64,000 nt of DNA from Fratercula arctica (taxonomy: Eukaryota > Chordata > Aves > Charadriiformes > Alcidae): assembly GCA_947846985.1 (NCBI GenBank), contig CANTUZ010000007.1, positions 33,980,355 to 34,044,354 of the forward strand. Reading direction: 5' to 3'. Below, one piece after another: positions 24,739-37,900 of the stretch. Position 1 is the first letter of the stretch. Every line of letters starts with the position of its first letter. The notes below the pieces were generated by a model, which did not search any database, was not told the origin of the DNA, and saw only the letters and a program-made list of their open reading frames with translations. The translations under genes and the position numbers were made by a program.

Positions 24739-27700
24739 CACAGTCTAATAGGTCTCTCTGTAACAAAGTTCTTCCTGCTACTCGTCCTACATTTTCTGTT
24801 TCCTTTTTAAAGTGCAATGATTCTGTTTGTTTTGACCAATATATCTCTTAGAACCCCTGTTAAGGGCCACAGTGGGGTATTGATGGTTGGGTTCTTCCCC
24901 ATGTGGGATAACTTTACAGGAAGTTATATGCTTCTCATAATTTTCTCATGTATTTTTAAGTATAAACTAAATGAGTAACTACAACGAGCCATTGGGATAC
25001 TCAGCAACAGAAGAGCATCAGCTTGTAGTTGCACAGAGAGTAAAACTTCTTTATCCCAGGCTTACTATGTAATATTTTTGTTATGTACTATCCTGTTTGC
25101 CACTGAACTGCTTTTACTGTCATCATTCTTGCATCATTTTTGTTGACCATGCTACTGTGCAAATTCTGTGACATTTCGACACTTTGCAAAATACATTAAA
25201 CCTGTATCATCTTTTCTTTTTTCACTTCAGTTAACATTAAGTGAATTTATTTTTGGTTTACAACTTGTAAGAAGACAACCTGGACTTTTGCCTGTGTTCA
25301 GACTAGAACAATGCCTTTAAAAACCTAGCTGTTAAATTATATTCTTCTTAAATACAGGGGGAAAAAAGATGTGCTTTTAAACTTGAGTTACAAAATTTTT
25401 GGTAATTTGACATGGTAATTGGCAACTGTGAAGCTCTGAGTGTCCGAAGAGAAGTTAAGAGTGTTGTATTTAATGCCTCAGTTTTTAGATTACCATTTTT
25501 TAAATTAGGTGGCATAGCGAAAACTAAACTTTCCTTTATTTGTAGGCTGGGCATACATAGAGTTTTTAACTCTATGTTTTTCCTAATCCCTGAAGAACCT
25601 TTACAGATACAGTCTGACTTAGATTTACAGGACTACATTAATCCCTGGACCAGATCTAGTGACAAATATCATTCTACATGAAACAAACATGCAGCTCCAC
25701 AAACTTTAAAGGAATATGTGCCAGGTCTGAATAATTTAATATATTTAGTAAGACTATAATCCTAGTGATCTCACTTAAAAAAACTTATTGTTTTCTAGTT
25801 GATAAATCTAAACCACAGCAGATGGAATCCTTATTGTAAGAGTCTACGTATGTCTATTGGTCACTGCATTCTTCAGGCAGAAGAAATCCTGCTTGCGATT
25901 AGAGTGAAAGCACAGCGTCTGCCAAACATCTGTGAGAAATTGAACACTATTCATTTATAATCTGAAACCTGAGTGGACAACTAGTTGTTGGCCTCTTCTG
26001 TCTAGACTGATGTTGTTCCCCACCCCCACCTCCATGTAAAAGGGTCAGCCAGGAACCTGCCAGGACAGAAAGAAAATGGTCCAAATGACTAACACTTTTC
26101 ATTGAAGTAATCAGAGTTCACTTGCACACTCTTTTCTTCCACCTCCATCGAAACATCCGTAAGAGGAAAGCATGATTTTGAAGTTGACAGCTATGAAAAT
26201 AAAATGCCTGGCGGAGGTTCTAAGAAAAGGCATGCCCTGGTTTTAATTTGCATTACGTAGAGGGCCTCTAAAAGTGAAAAAGCATGTGGTATGCTCGAGG
26301 CCCCTTGCAGCTAAAAGACTGGAATGAGAGTAAGTTCATTTATGCCCTCACTTTATTTACAGTCCTTTCCACATCAAGGTGTTTTTTTAATCACTCAGTT
26401 TCATCCTTAACTCTTTCTTTGGACTTTTACCTCTAATAAAAACCTGTCATACAAAGAACAATGTGGAGTGTTAGTTAAGCTTCCCAAATTATGCTTAGGC
26501 TGAAAAAAGGTAAGTATTATAGTCCTTCATCTGACAGACTGGTGAAGTAATTTAAGGCAATGTATTTTTAGAAAAAAATGGTGAGAGATGTCTAAATTTA
26601 CATGCCAACATTTCAAATTAAAAGCAACTTTAGGTAGTTAGAGTCTTAATTTTGAAGGGCTGATCATTCAGGTAACTAATTTGCAACATAAACAAGCCTA
26701 GCTATGAAGTTGTACATATATAAGATGACTGTTACCTCCATTGTATCTGTGGGGCCATAATGAATGAAACACCATTATATTGGCAAGCTGGAAAGATTTG
26801 GATTCGGTTAATTAATAACAGCAGTTATTAATAGAGTTAATAATCTCAACAGAGGTGATTCCCAATGAAAATGGAGTAATGCCATGAAAGATCACAGTAT
26901 CAATGGCAGAAAACTGGAGGAACATGACGCAGAGGGGGTATCATACAGTTAATTCATTTTGAAAATTTACCTTTTTTGCAAATAAGAGCTGTGCTTCTAC
27001 ACTTCAATCTCTGTCTTTCATCTGCGAGGTGGGAGGGTATCAGCTTGCAAGATGACCCTATTGTTATTTAAACAAAGCTTTTAGCATTTAATCATTATAA
27101 TACATTTTTGTACCACATAGGTTAGCTACAGGAATTTGTATAGTAACATCTGTGATTAACAAGACAAAGTGCCTCTTTTTTGGTTCCCATGGTATTATCT
27201 CTACAGAGAACTGGATTTTTGTTCTTTTAAAAATGTTAAGTAAATCTGTGAATTCTATTGTACTTTTATCCATTTTAATAGCATAAATGTTCTGATTCAC
27301 GGGAAGTGCTTTTTGCTTTTAATGACACAGTATCTAACAGGTTTATGCTAAATCCTTAATCATATTCCTCCTATTTAGCTTTTGCTCTTGGGTATAAAAA
27401 CAGAAATGGTGGCAGAACTGCAAGCCTGGACAAAGATCAGAGAGACAGCTAAAAAAATAAAGCAGGTACACATAACTGCAGCGAAGATTGCTGATAAGCA
27501 CATCACAGAGGGTGTAGTAATCACACAGTACAGTTATGACCACTCTCAAAGTTTGAGTTGGAAGCTGGTATTTGACTGAACAGATCAGAGACAAAGCTTG
27601 CAAATACATTACAGCTTACCTCTAGTAAAATCATTTTTTATTACGATTGAGTATAAAAGACCTAATTGAGACTGGAATTCAAATCTTCATAGGTACTATG

Positions 27701-30591
27701 CAGTTAATATATTAGATAATATTTGACAAATATACCTGCCCAAGAAAACATACAATCTAAAAAAGATAGAAGGAAATCTGGAAGAAAGGTGGTATTTTTT
27801 TCCATTTTACAGGTTGGAAACTAAAACACAAAAAGGTTTCAAGCTTAACTCAAAATATAATGATTTCTATGGGCTATGGCTAGACTCTTGGATTATATCA
27901 ACATTGTTTCCAAATGTCACCTCAGAAACTGCCAGACTGTACACAGTACAATCCAAGGGGTGTTGGCAAGATGGGGCGATAACGCAGGCTGCTCTGTGGA
28001 ATATGAGACAGGCACCAGAGACATCGCTCATCGTCACCACGAAAGTCTGCAAGGACATACTGGAGGGCTCTGTAAATCTGGGTGTTTCTGGAGACTTCCC
28101 TCAGTTTAGCAACGGTGTGTCTTTATGACTCTCCAAGGGCAATCAAAATTTAAGGCTAAGATCATGTGGGAATTTGGCTTTAAGGACACTGTCACAGGCA
28201 TTTTTTTATCCACACACAGTATAACTCAATGTTTTATAAGCATCTGAATTTAGATCTAAGCTTCCCATAATTCAGAAATAACCTGTTCCTCTAGTTTGAG
28301 TCCTTAAGAAATTCAACGGTTTAGTTCATCCAAACACATGCAAGTTTGGATGCTTCTCTAGGTCTCTGGAGTCTCCAAAAGTAGGGCAAGAAATCTCATA
28401 AAAATATGTGTGACTTCAAGGAAAGTTACATGCTGGGTGTGGCTGCAGAATCAGACCTGATGAAGTGCTCCTTTTGCTCAAACTTCATTTTCCAGAAACC
28501 CCTGGGCTGGTCTGATTCTGTGCACATGATCCTGGGCACGTTTGAGCTATACAGACGCTCCCCCAACACCCCAAAGTGGGTGTATTACACTTCATGGAAG
28601 ACTGAGAGAAATTCTCATTCCAATGACTTAAGACAACTACAATTAATTAACTACATCCATGACACTACCAAATGAAACCTAAATTGAACTAAAGAATTCA
28701 AGGCTGTCTGTACTTTTCATTCTTCACTAAAACTGTCAGAGTCAGCTCCCACTTTTTGCAAATACAATGGATTCGTGATTGCTAGATTTAGTTTTGTACT
28801 TTATTGTTTGATTTTAATCACTATTTTGAAAATAAAAATGAATTCTGATATATAATTTATATTCTCATTTAGTCCACACTGCATTTCATAATGTATTCTT
28901 TAAAATTTTAAATTGAAATGTTTCTTTATTAATATTGCACCTTCCATTGTGTTTACACATTCAAAATGACAGCATAAGATTTCTGGTAAGTGTGGAACAA
29001 AGCACTTCCAAAAGATGTGTTCACTGCTTTCCATTTTCAGCAGGGCACATTAGGCCAACATTTTAAAGCTACAAAATAAATATACCCTTACAATCTCAGA
29101 TGAATACAATGTCTTCGCTTAGATTTTAACAAGTAATATCTAGCCACAGGTCCCATGAAAAATCAAAGTTCAACCCATTTACAATGTGCCTTACAAAATA
29201 GTCTTTGGTGCTGCAGGTTCTGCAGACTTCATATGGCCTGTTAAAATCCGCACAATACGTCACAAAATAATAACATTTTTACTATTTCAGTGTTCTATAT
29301 GTTTGTTTCCTTATTGCTCTTGAAGTCCTTGAATTTAAACGACAAATTTTGTAATCCTGCAGCCTTTGACAGCTGCAGCTTCTCTGCTCCTTAGTTCTTT
29401 TTAAAAATGTCTATTATTATCTTTCTTTTTTAATATTTTTTGACACACTGCAAATTACCTGCCTTTATAAAGTAATGTGCAGATACGAGTAAATACGTAG
29501 GACTCAGATCAGGATGCAACAATTATGATAATCTTTAAAATTATTATTTTTATATTCTTATCATTGACAATATTCCTCATATTAACAAGATATGTTCATT
29601 CTCAAAAAGGTATCTCCAGTAGAGAATGTACCATATCCATGTAATAATGTAATGACATGCAGAGACTGTATGCAGTGCAGTACGAAAAATATGCTAACAT
29701 TGCTTAAAGCCTACCAGCTTCTTTTCATCATTTTTACTGCCTCATTTAAGAAAGTATTACAGAATTGAACAATGCAAAGCTATTTGTAAAACTGAAACCT
29801 TTAGCTCATGATCTAGTATTTGCCATTAATGTGAACAAACAGTACTATATGATGCTTAGCTTAGTTAGTGAAAAAACTCATGTGAATTTCCATAAGCTTT
29901 AAGTCAGACATTCAACCAAAATCTGTAAAAATTGTTTCAAACAATCCTGAGGCCATCAGTTCTTCCTTAAAATGGTATACCAACCTGCCTCATTCTTTTC
30001 AGATTCGGCCTTTCTTCTCTTCTGTCTAGGCCCTGAAGGTTTTATTATGCATAAATGTGTATAAACCACATTTATTTGCATATTACACAAATACTTATTC
30101 TATTTCCTCTGAAAGTCTACTCCACATGTTCAGTACTTTTATTTTATATTGACTTTCACTATAGATTTGTTCAACTCCAGACTTTTTAGCCATCTGCTTA
30201 CCTTACCCAATTTATTCTAGTGTATTTAGTAACTTATTTTACACGTATATACCATATCAACTCTTGGCCGCTTCCCTGTGCCACAGCTGCCATCTTTTCC
30301 TTCTATGCGTTCAGCCTCCTGGTGCAATCATATAGAGAGGTTTTACACTTTTCCACTCTGCCACCATTTTCTGTGGTTCCCATGCAGCACCGAAGTACTG
30401 GGTGTCAGAGTCTCCCTGCTCACCGTGATAAAAGTGTACATTCTGCATATACAGTCTAGTTTTTTTCTACAAAGTAGAGTCACAGATTTGAGGACTGAAG
30501 ATAAAAGTAAGCCCATGGGAAGTTTTAGATGTTAGGGAGCTCTGGACAAAGATCAGATGACTCTGATATGCCTGACAACTTGCTTTATATC
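24739..30591. other. Gene-free stretch
   Basis: No exon recognised. Two somewhat GC-richer patches (27,880-28,130 and 28,400-28,650) carry open frames of 104 and 89 codons on the plus strand. Overlapping frames of similar length in other phases make coding unlikely, and neither resembles a family I know. Confidence 0.55.
27794..27850 (-). repeat. Possible MIR-like fragment
   Basis: CCATTTTACAGGTTGGAAAC followed by TAAAACACAAAAAGGTTTCA follows the MIR-type order CCCATTTTACAG, GAAACTGAGGCACAGA, GGTTAAG. It is diverged and short. Confidence 0.35.
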
Positions 30592-30675
30592 ATTCATGGA
30601 ATCGTAGAGTAGGTTGGGTTGGAAGGGACCTTTAAATGTTACCTAGTCCAACCCCCCTGCAATGAGCAGGGACCA
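30592..30675 (-). mobile_element. CR1 LINE 3'-end fragment, minus strand
   Basis: CATGGAATCGTAGAGTAGG, then GGGTTGGAAGGGACCTTTAA, then CCTAGTCCAACCCCCCTGC and AATGAGCAGGGACC is the reverse complement of the CR1 3' UTR end. Only about 85 bases survive. This is the usual heavy 5' truncation of CR1, and the 3' terminus lies at the low coordinate. Confidence 0.92.
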
Positions 30676-33600
30676 ATTTCGGTAGTAAGCACTTGTTTTT
30701 GGTGGGCTGAAGTACCTCCTTTCCTACTAGTACTCAAGACCTTCTGATGTAAATCCTAGTCTATATTCAGTTTGTTCTTGTTAATCAGGAATACTTGGAA
30801 CAATACAAACGCATTTGTATTTTTAGCACACATTATGTCTTTTCCATCTGCAAGACACTTATTTAAGCTACTTCCTTTTCCTACTGGCTAAACTACTTGA
30901 TTGATTAGATGGATTTATTATGATATTATTAGAGTATAAGATGATATTAGGACTTCTGCCTTCATAAAACAGGTCAAAGAAATAGCATACCAGAAATAAA
31001 ACTTAAATCAGTACCTCACACTTTCAGCATTTGTTATCACTGGAACAAAACATATGACTTCTGAACAATTTAACAGTTTAAGAAACTCTTAAGGAAGGAC
31101 TTCCCATTCCCAGTGTACACAATAGATGCTGACTACAGTACAGTGCTAGAATAGGGCATAATTTTGAACTCTGCAGTGGCCACCTCCAAGAAGAGTATGG
31201 GAGAACAAGTAGAAAGGAGAGGAAAAAGGGAAGAGCCTGGCAGCAGAGGTACAATGTACCCTGGAGGGAAAGCTGGTCATAACAACTCAGCTAATCAACA
31301 CTCTAACCTATCTCCTGCTAAGCCACCGTTGCGTTTCAGTTGATAATGCAACTTCTCAGCACCACTGTGTTTCAGAACAAGTTGTACTTGGCAGACTGCC
31401 GTGGTGCTGAGTGATCCTTCTCCTGCGGGATTCCAGAGCTTCCACAAACACAACAGGTCACTTTCCTCTAACGTGACATAAAAGAAAGAGATTGAAAATG
31501 TCAGTGTTGACATTGGCTGCCTGCTGAAATCAGTATGCAGAACCAAGCTCTGTTTACAATGCCGAAGTTAAAGGGAAATCACGTAACTGGCTCTTCCCCC
31601 ACCCGACTTCACCTCTCCCACACAGACACACTGCCACACTGAACAGCTGGCTGGTGTCTGAAAAGAATGGCCACAGAGTAATGAATTTGAATAATTTTTA
31701 ATGAGAACACATCTCGCTTTAGGATGACAATGGTTGAATACCAAATGCTGTATTGCCCTGCCGCCTGGAATAACCTACCTCTACCTGTGGTACTGGAGGG
31801 AAGGCACAAACACGTAGCGACTCACACTTCGGGTGTTTCTCTCAGCCTGCTTATCAGTGAAAACACCTTTTGTAACATTTCACACATTTGAAGGATTTCT
31901 TTTTTCTGTAAAGTAGTATTTTGGCTGTAAATTAGTACTGCATGGATTGTCTTGTAAGTTCTTCTACAGTAGGAAATGCCTTAAATCTTAACCATTTGGG
32001 TTAATAATGCACTTGAAGATACTCAAGCAAATGTTGGAGAAATGCTTTTTTTCTTTTCAGATCAGAAAAATTTCAATGTTGCTTTCAGATCACACAAGCA
32101 AAACCAATACTTGAAGTCTGAATGTTAAGCATGAATCAGTAGACTGGCATACAAATAAATTGATGCCCTGCAAAAATTATCTAGTTTTCAATGTTAGAAA
32201 ATGTGATCACAAAACTATAAGATGGAAGATGAACATTGTTAAAATGCTTTGGAAAGTAATCCATCACGGTTACTTTGGATATGTCACATATTATGCCAAT
32301 ATGTGACACATTATGAGGATATGCCAAAATACACAGGGGACTATTGATTTAGCTCATGCAGGCTTACAGCTATCCAGATTTCTCTCCCAAAGATGTGCTG
32401 TGTTCATACCAAGGAGAGTAAATTCTTAAAAAAAAATCAGGAGTACTAGATCAATTAACACAATTGCAGGTTTAACCCACAGTATCCAGGAAAGAATAAA
32501 AATTTAAATCAGGATGGTTTTGCTTCCCAAACAGTCTTTGAAACAGCAAAAGCCTCAGCAGGCTGTTCAGTAAAGAATACCACTATTTGGATGCCGATAA
32601 TATTTTAATCATGCACCATCTTCTATATCCCATTATTTTTACATTAATGAACGATGAAAAGATGTTGGAAAACACAGGAGAGAAAACATACATTGGTTAG
32701 CCACTCAGCTTTTTGAATTTTTAAAAATTTCATTTATGTCATGCTTCTGTAGCCTGGTTGTTTGGCACCAGCATAAGCTGGCTTGCCACTGGCTGCTTAT
32801 AGCGTTGTTTATTTGTACCCACTTGAGTTAGTAGTGGAGCTGGCTGCTTACCAATTTCCCTATCTCCATGGATTATATCCTCTCTTTTGATACATTTTCT
32901 GAAGTCCTAAGGCAACTGAATATTAAAATAAAACTAGAGTCTTTTTTGGAATCCTTGCAGTAAACTTAGGAATTTAGTTGTCCAAAATTTCTCCTACTGT
33001 GAAAGTGGAATTACAAATAAATCAGTATGTAATCACTATCATTTTTATTTTGGAAAAGAGTAATAGAAGCCTGCATCAACTACTTTTGTTGGTCTTAAAA
33101 TGTTGGTCTTAAAAATCTTACGGCTTTCTTTTGATCTCAAATATTGTTTAATAAAGGTATTATTAATTTGTATTATTTCAATACTATACTATATACTAGT
33201 CACTGAGACACTTACTGTAGTAGTACAAATAAAGAAGATAGATTCTCTTCCTGTGCTTGCAATTCTTCATCCTGTTTCTGTGAAAAAGTGGTCTAGTACA
33301 CCGATTCAGTCCACAACTAAAAATTACATTCATGTTTATGTATGTTCTTAAATCACAGTTATAGTAAGGATAAAATTTGACTATCAGTAGCTTTTTTGTT
33401 GATGAATTTTTGAACCTCCTGTTACATTGGTCTGACCTAATGTGTTTCATAAACATGAAACATTAAAAATGAAGAAAAAAATGGATTAACTGAAGTTCTC
33501 TCATTTATTATACTTTGATTACTATTACTGCAACAGCTTGAGCCAGTTTTCCTCTGTGGATCCAAGAATGGAAAGTCTTAGTATTTCTTTTCCAAATTCT

Positions 33601-34802
33601 AGTCAAATTTCCCCCAGTCTGAGAAACTGAAATCTCAGAAAGGCCTTGTCTTTCACAAATACGTGAAACCTACCTAATAATCAGGTGGCTAGACTGCACT
33701 CAGCTACACACTCTTAAAGCTACAAAATCCACAATGAAAACTGATCCTTGATTCTTCCTCTACCCTTTAACCACTTATTCACCCAAGTAAGGATCTCCCC
33801 TCTTCACCTTTGACAGTTTAACTTCTGTGAGAGCCATGGACAGGTGTGTTTTTTTTAATCGGCTTTTATAAATAAAAGTGTGCTGCATCAACTGTTTTTC
33901 TCTCATTCACCTGTTCAGTGACTTCTTTAAAGATTCCAATAGATTTGTGACAAAAGTTGACTTTTCCTGAACACGTAGTATTTATTACTGTGGGCATTTA
34001 CTCCGCTCTTTAAGTAGTTTCTATTAATTTGCCCGGTACGGTTTTCAACATAGTAGGATCATTATCCTAAGAGAGGGAAACATTATGCATACTTTCCCTT
34101 GCGTATTACAAAGACAGATTTCCAAGGCATACTTTCATTTAAACATAACTATTGCACATCAGTTAGCAGCTGGGATCTTGCCTAAGTCAGTACATTGCAC
34201 TTGAATGTTCGGTGGCTGAGTAGAGAACTTCCAAAGTGCTGTTATCAGTTTACAAAAAGCAATTCTAGCTACCGGGGACAGTGTGCAGGAAGTCATTCAG
34301 GGTAAGAGAATTCAACAAAAAAAATCTTAGAAAAAGCTTAACACAAACATGCATAAGTTAATTACAATATTTTATATATGTTTTATTATCCTATTTTGCT
34401 CAGTTACAAGGCAGGTAGTTTAATAAAATCACAGTGGCCTCAGGAGGATAGGTATTTCTGACCTGCAGGCTGAAATATATCATGGAAATACTCAAACCTG
34501 TCTTATAGGGTTAGTTCAGGTGCCAAAAGCAGTCTAGCTGGGGTGTCAGGGAATTCAGTTAGGCAATTTACTCTACCAAACAGAAACCTACCCTTGTTTA
34601 AGATGACTCAAATAATCCATTGTAACAATAACTCAGGAATGCCGGGCAGTTTACAATAGAACTATCATGTTTTTTTATCTAATAACAACATATTAATACT
34701 TAATTAAGATTTTCTGAAACCAAACATTTGCCCACAGTACAACGTAGGCCACTGCAGAAATACCTGCCACTACCTATGCTATACTTGAACTGGAGGTTAT
34801 AG

Positions 34803-34958
34803 GGAATGTTTACACAGCCAAATGTTGGGCAAAGTAGCTGTATAGCTATTTTGCAAAGGCTGTTGACCTAGTCAGCCTGAGCAGAGTGCTCCGTGAATGT
34901 AGCTATACTGCTCTCAAGACCTGAGCTATCTGCACTGCATAGCACCATGTAAACATCC
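34803..34958. mobile_element. Fossil palindromic (MITE-like) element
   Basis: The ends are imperfect inverted repeats: GGAATGTTTACACAGCC at 34,803-34,819 against the reverse complement of AGCACCATGTAAACATCC at 34,941-34,958. Inside, GCTGTATAGCTATT (34,837-34,850) is mirrored by AATGTAGCTATACTGC (34,896-34,911), so the symmetry runs inward as well. This is the structure of an old non-autonomous DNA transposon that folds into a hairpin. No flanking target duplication is obvious and the superfamily is unknown. Confidence 0.45.
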
Positions 34959-37900
34959 TTGAGACCCTCTGTTTACTCACAGATCAGGCATGGCCAAGCA
35001 TAACAACCATGTTCACTTCTCAGGTCACCTAATATACCCTAAGGTCCTTCAGAGGAAATATTTCTGTAGGCAAGAAGGCAGACCAAGGCTTTAAATCCAC
35101 GCAGTATTAGGCTTCTCCACCAAGAACACCAACAGCTTTTTTAAGAAAAGCCAAGATGTGATGTGTACCAGCTGAGGGGCAGCCTAACGTTACAGCTAAA
35201 CTGTGAGCTTGTGCCAAAAAATGTTAGTGTCCCTGTCCATCAGCTCCTGCCCTCACATCCCCAATCTCTTGTATCATGGAAAACCCTAAACATTTTGACA
35301 TCTTACTTCAAATTCCTGCTATAGAAATTAAACTGTTTGCTTGTGTCTCCAGTATGTACAAAGTACAAGGCCTTGCTCAATCTCTGCTGCTATACCAACA
35401 GGGAATCCTCTGGCCATCAAGTCTGTGAAACCAAAGGCTAGCCTTGATTGACAAAGATGTATTTTTTTGACCAGGTATCATAGTGGCTTCTTTTGTGAAA
35501 AAAATATTCTTCTCATTATACACTCTCAGTCCTCTGTTCCTGATTCCTTTCCCGTAACATTTACATCTTTCCAAGGTTAATATCACGCATGATTATATAT
35601 AGGGAATTGCATAGGGAAAAGTTGAGAGTATAAACAGGAGACAAAGTGCATATTCAGCAAAACAGTATTTTAAAATAAGCTTTTCTTCTTCATTTTTAGA
35701 GTGCTCTTGTGCCTTTTTTTATTAACGCAGTTTATTATTTGTAGAAGAAGGATTTGCTTACTGGGCAGAATCATCAGTAATAGCTCAAAGCAAAAATTAC
35801 TCTCAAGTTGGGAAAGATAACTGAAAGGAGCATTACACCTTGCCAGAAACATGCAAGATGAACATTAAAAAAAAAAAAAAAGTACACTATGAACTGAGAT
35901 TATGGACCTGGTGGTGTTCAAATCCAGATACAGAACTGAATACAAGTTATGTTTTTCCATAAATGGTATTTCTTGGTTAAAAGTGAAAGGAATCAGAGAT
36001 CCGCTGCCTCATCTAGCCCTTGGAGTGCACTGCATTTTTGTCTTGTAGCAACTACCAATGAGGCAGCGAGCAATCTGATTGTTACTTTAGCTGTGGTAGG
36101 ACATTAACAGACAAACAAAAGGTTCTTAGTGCTTCTGTTTCTTAAATCCCAGCCTGCACTTGTAAGATGGTCTTGTTTTTTTTCATTCTCTCAGAATCTG
36201 ATTCCCTTGATTCAGTAGTATGGCTTTACTGAGAAAAAGTAAATGGCATTTCTATCAGCTAGGAATCTAAATCAGACCTGCATTTAAATTTTTGTCAACT
36301 TTAATTGGTGTATTCTATTCAACAACAACAAAAACTCCTACAGACCTGTCTCAAGAGAAGCTGAAAAGATCTTCTGTTGGGTCTTGCAGTCTGGTTTCGG
36401 TAACAAATAAAAATACAGTGCATTCCTCTAAGGAAGTATTGATATGAATCATCCTATTTAAGAAAAGGTGTATTAGAAGAGAATGAATCATTGTTTACTC
36501 TATGCAGTACTCCAGCACATTGTAGGTGCAAGTATTATTCATCTAGATGTGTAGTAACTTCACTAAAACACTCTTAAGTGCTTTAGCCATAGACACATTC
36601 TCCTGGAATTTGTAACTACTTTACTTTGTGAACAGATATTCCATCCTGTACATACTGATGCAAACAAAATCACTGTAAGCAAAATAGTCAATGTGGTATT
36701 ATCAGGTGCGTGTATCTTTTTTCTCCTGCTAGTCTGCCCACACAGACTGAAAGCATTTAATCACAATTCATCGTGGAAACTAAACATTACTAACCCTGGT
36801 TAACATTTAGATGCGAGATCATAAAATACAGAATGACAGCTGATGTAGAACAAAGAATTGTCCCTGGCTATTCAATAAATGTTAGGCCTCATATACCAGT
36901 AGATTGACTTTATTTAGTCCTACTGTTGCTGCTAAATTGACATGGAAGTAAAAGAAAACAAGGATGATGAATTCCTATGCTCTAGAAATGTAATAATTTC
37001 ACAGATAAATGTTATTTTCCATTTCTAGAAAAGACAGGCAAGAAAATAAAAATTATCAGGATCACTTCTTTCTTCCTTTGTGATTTCAATTCATGATGAA
37101 TAAATCTAGGAACTATTTTAGTTTTCAAAACTGAAAATATACAGTGCTAGCAGTTTAGTTACAAGCAAAGATACACCTTCAGCAAAGAAAAAAGAAAAAA
37201 GTATTTCAATAAACATATATAACGTTTTCTTAACCTAAACCAGTGCTATTCACAGTTAATTACAAAAAGTAGTCTACTAAAATACAACTAAAAACATCTG
37301 CAACTGAATTTAGCCTAGAGATTTTCACTGTAAACACTGTTTGCCTCTGTAATAGGATAAATGACACCTTTAAAGTTACTAACTTGTATGAAAAGGGTAA
37401 CGATCATTACTTGCCAATGGGAAGGAAGAGGGACAATAGTATATTATTGTAATTAGGGACTTGTCCTCTTTCTGCAAAAACTAAAGTCCGTTTTTTTCCC
37501 TTACAGTAGATAAGGATAGCTTGTATTTTATCAATTGTAAACATCCCAATATATAAAATTTTTCATTCCAGTGATGGAATGCAATATAAATACAGCATTT
37601 AAAATACCAATCTTTTCTATCAACTGACAATAAATTACTTATTCAGTTCACTATTAGGCAAATAGTGCTTTGATACAGTTGATGGACTGCTGGAAAAGTA
37701 ATTGGTAAGAAAATACATTTAAAGATTTTGGAGGGACTGATACTCAGCTGAGCATAGCACCACAGTGAATTAAGTTCACTTCATAAGCTGCAAGTGCCAT
37801 GTTCTTTATACGTCCACAGCAGATGAGATGGGATCTCCCTAACAGGACACATGCATACCCTCTCAAAATTAGGTTTGTCCATATCTGCATAGTATCTAAA

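Noticed and set aside
27814..28128. A 104-codon plus-strand frame in a GC-richer patch
   Set aside because: Two other frames are also open over the same bases and the peptide resembles nothing known; splice sites are not convincing.
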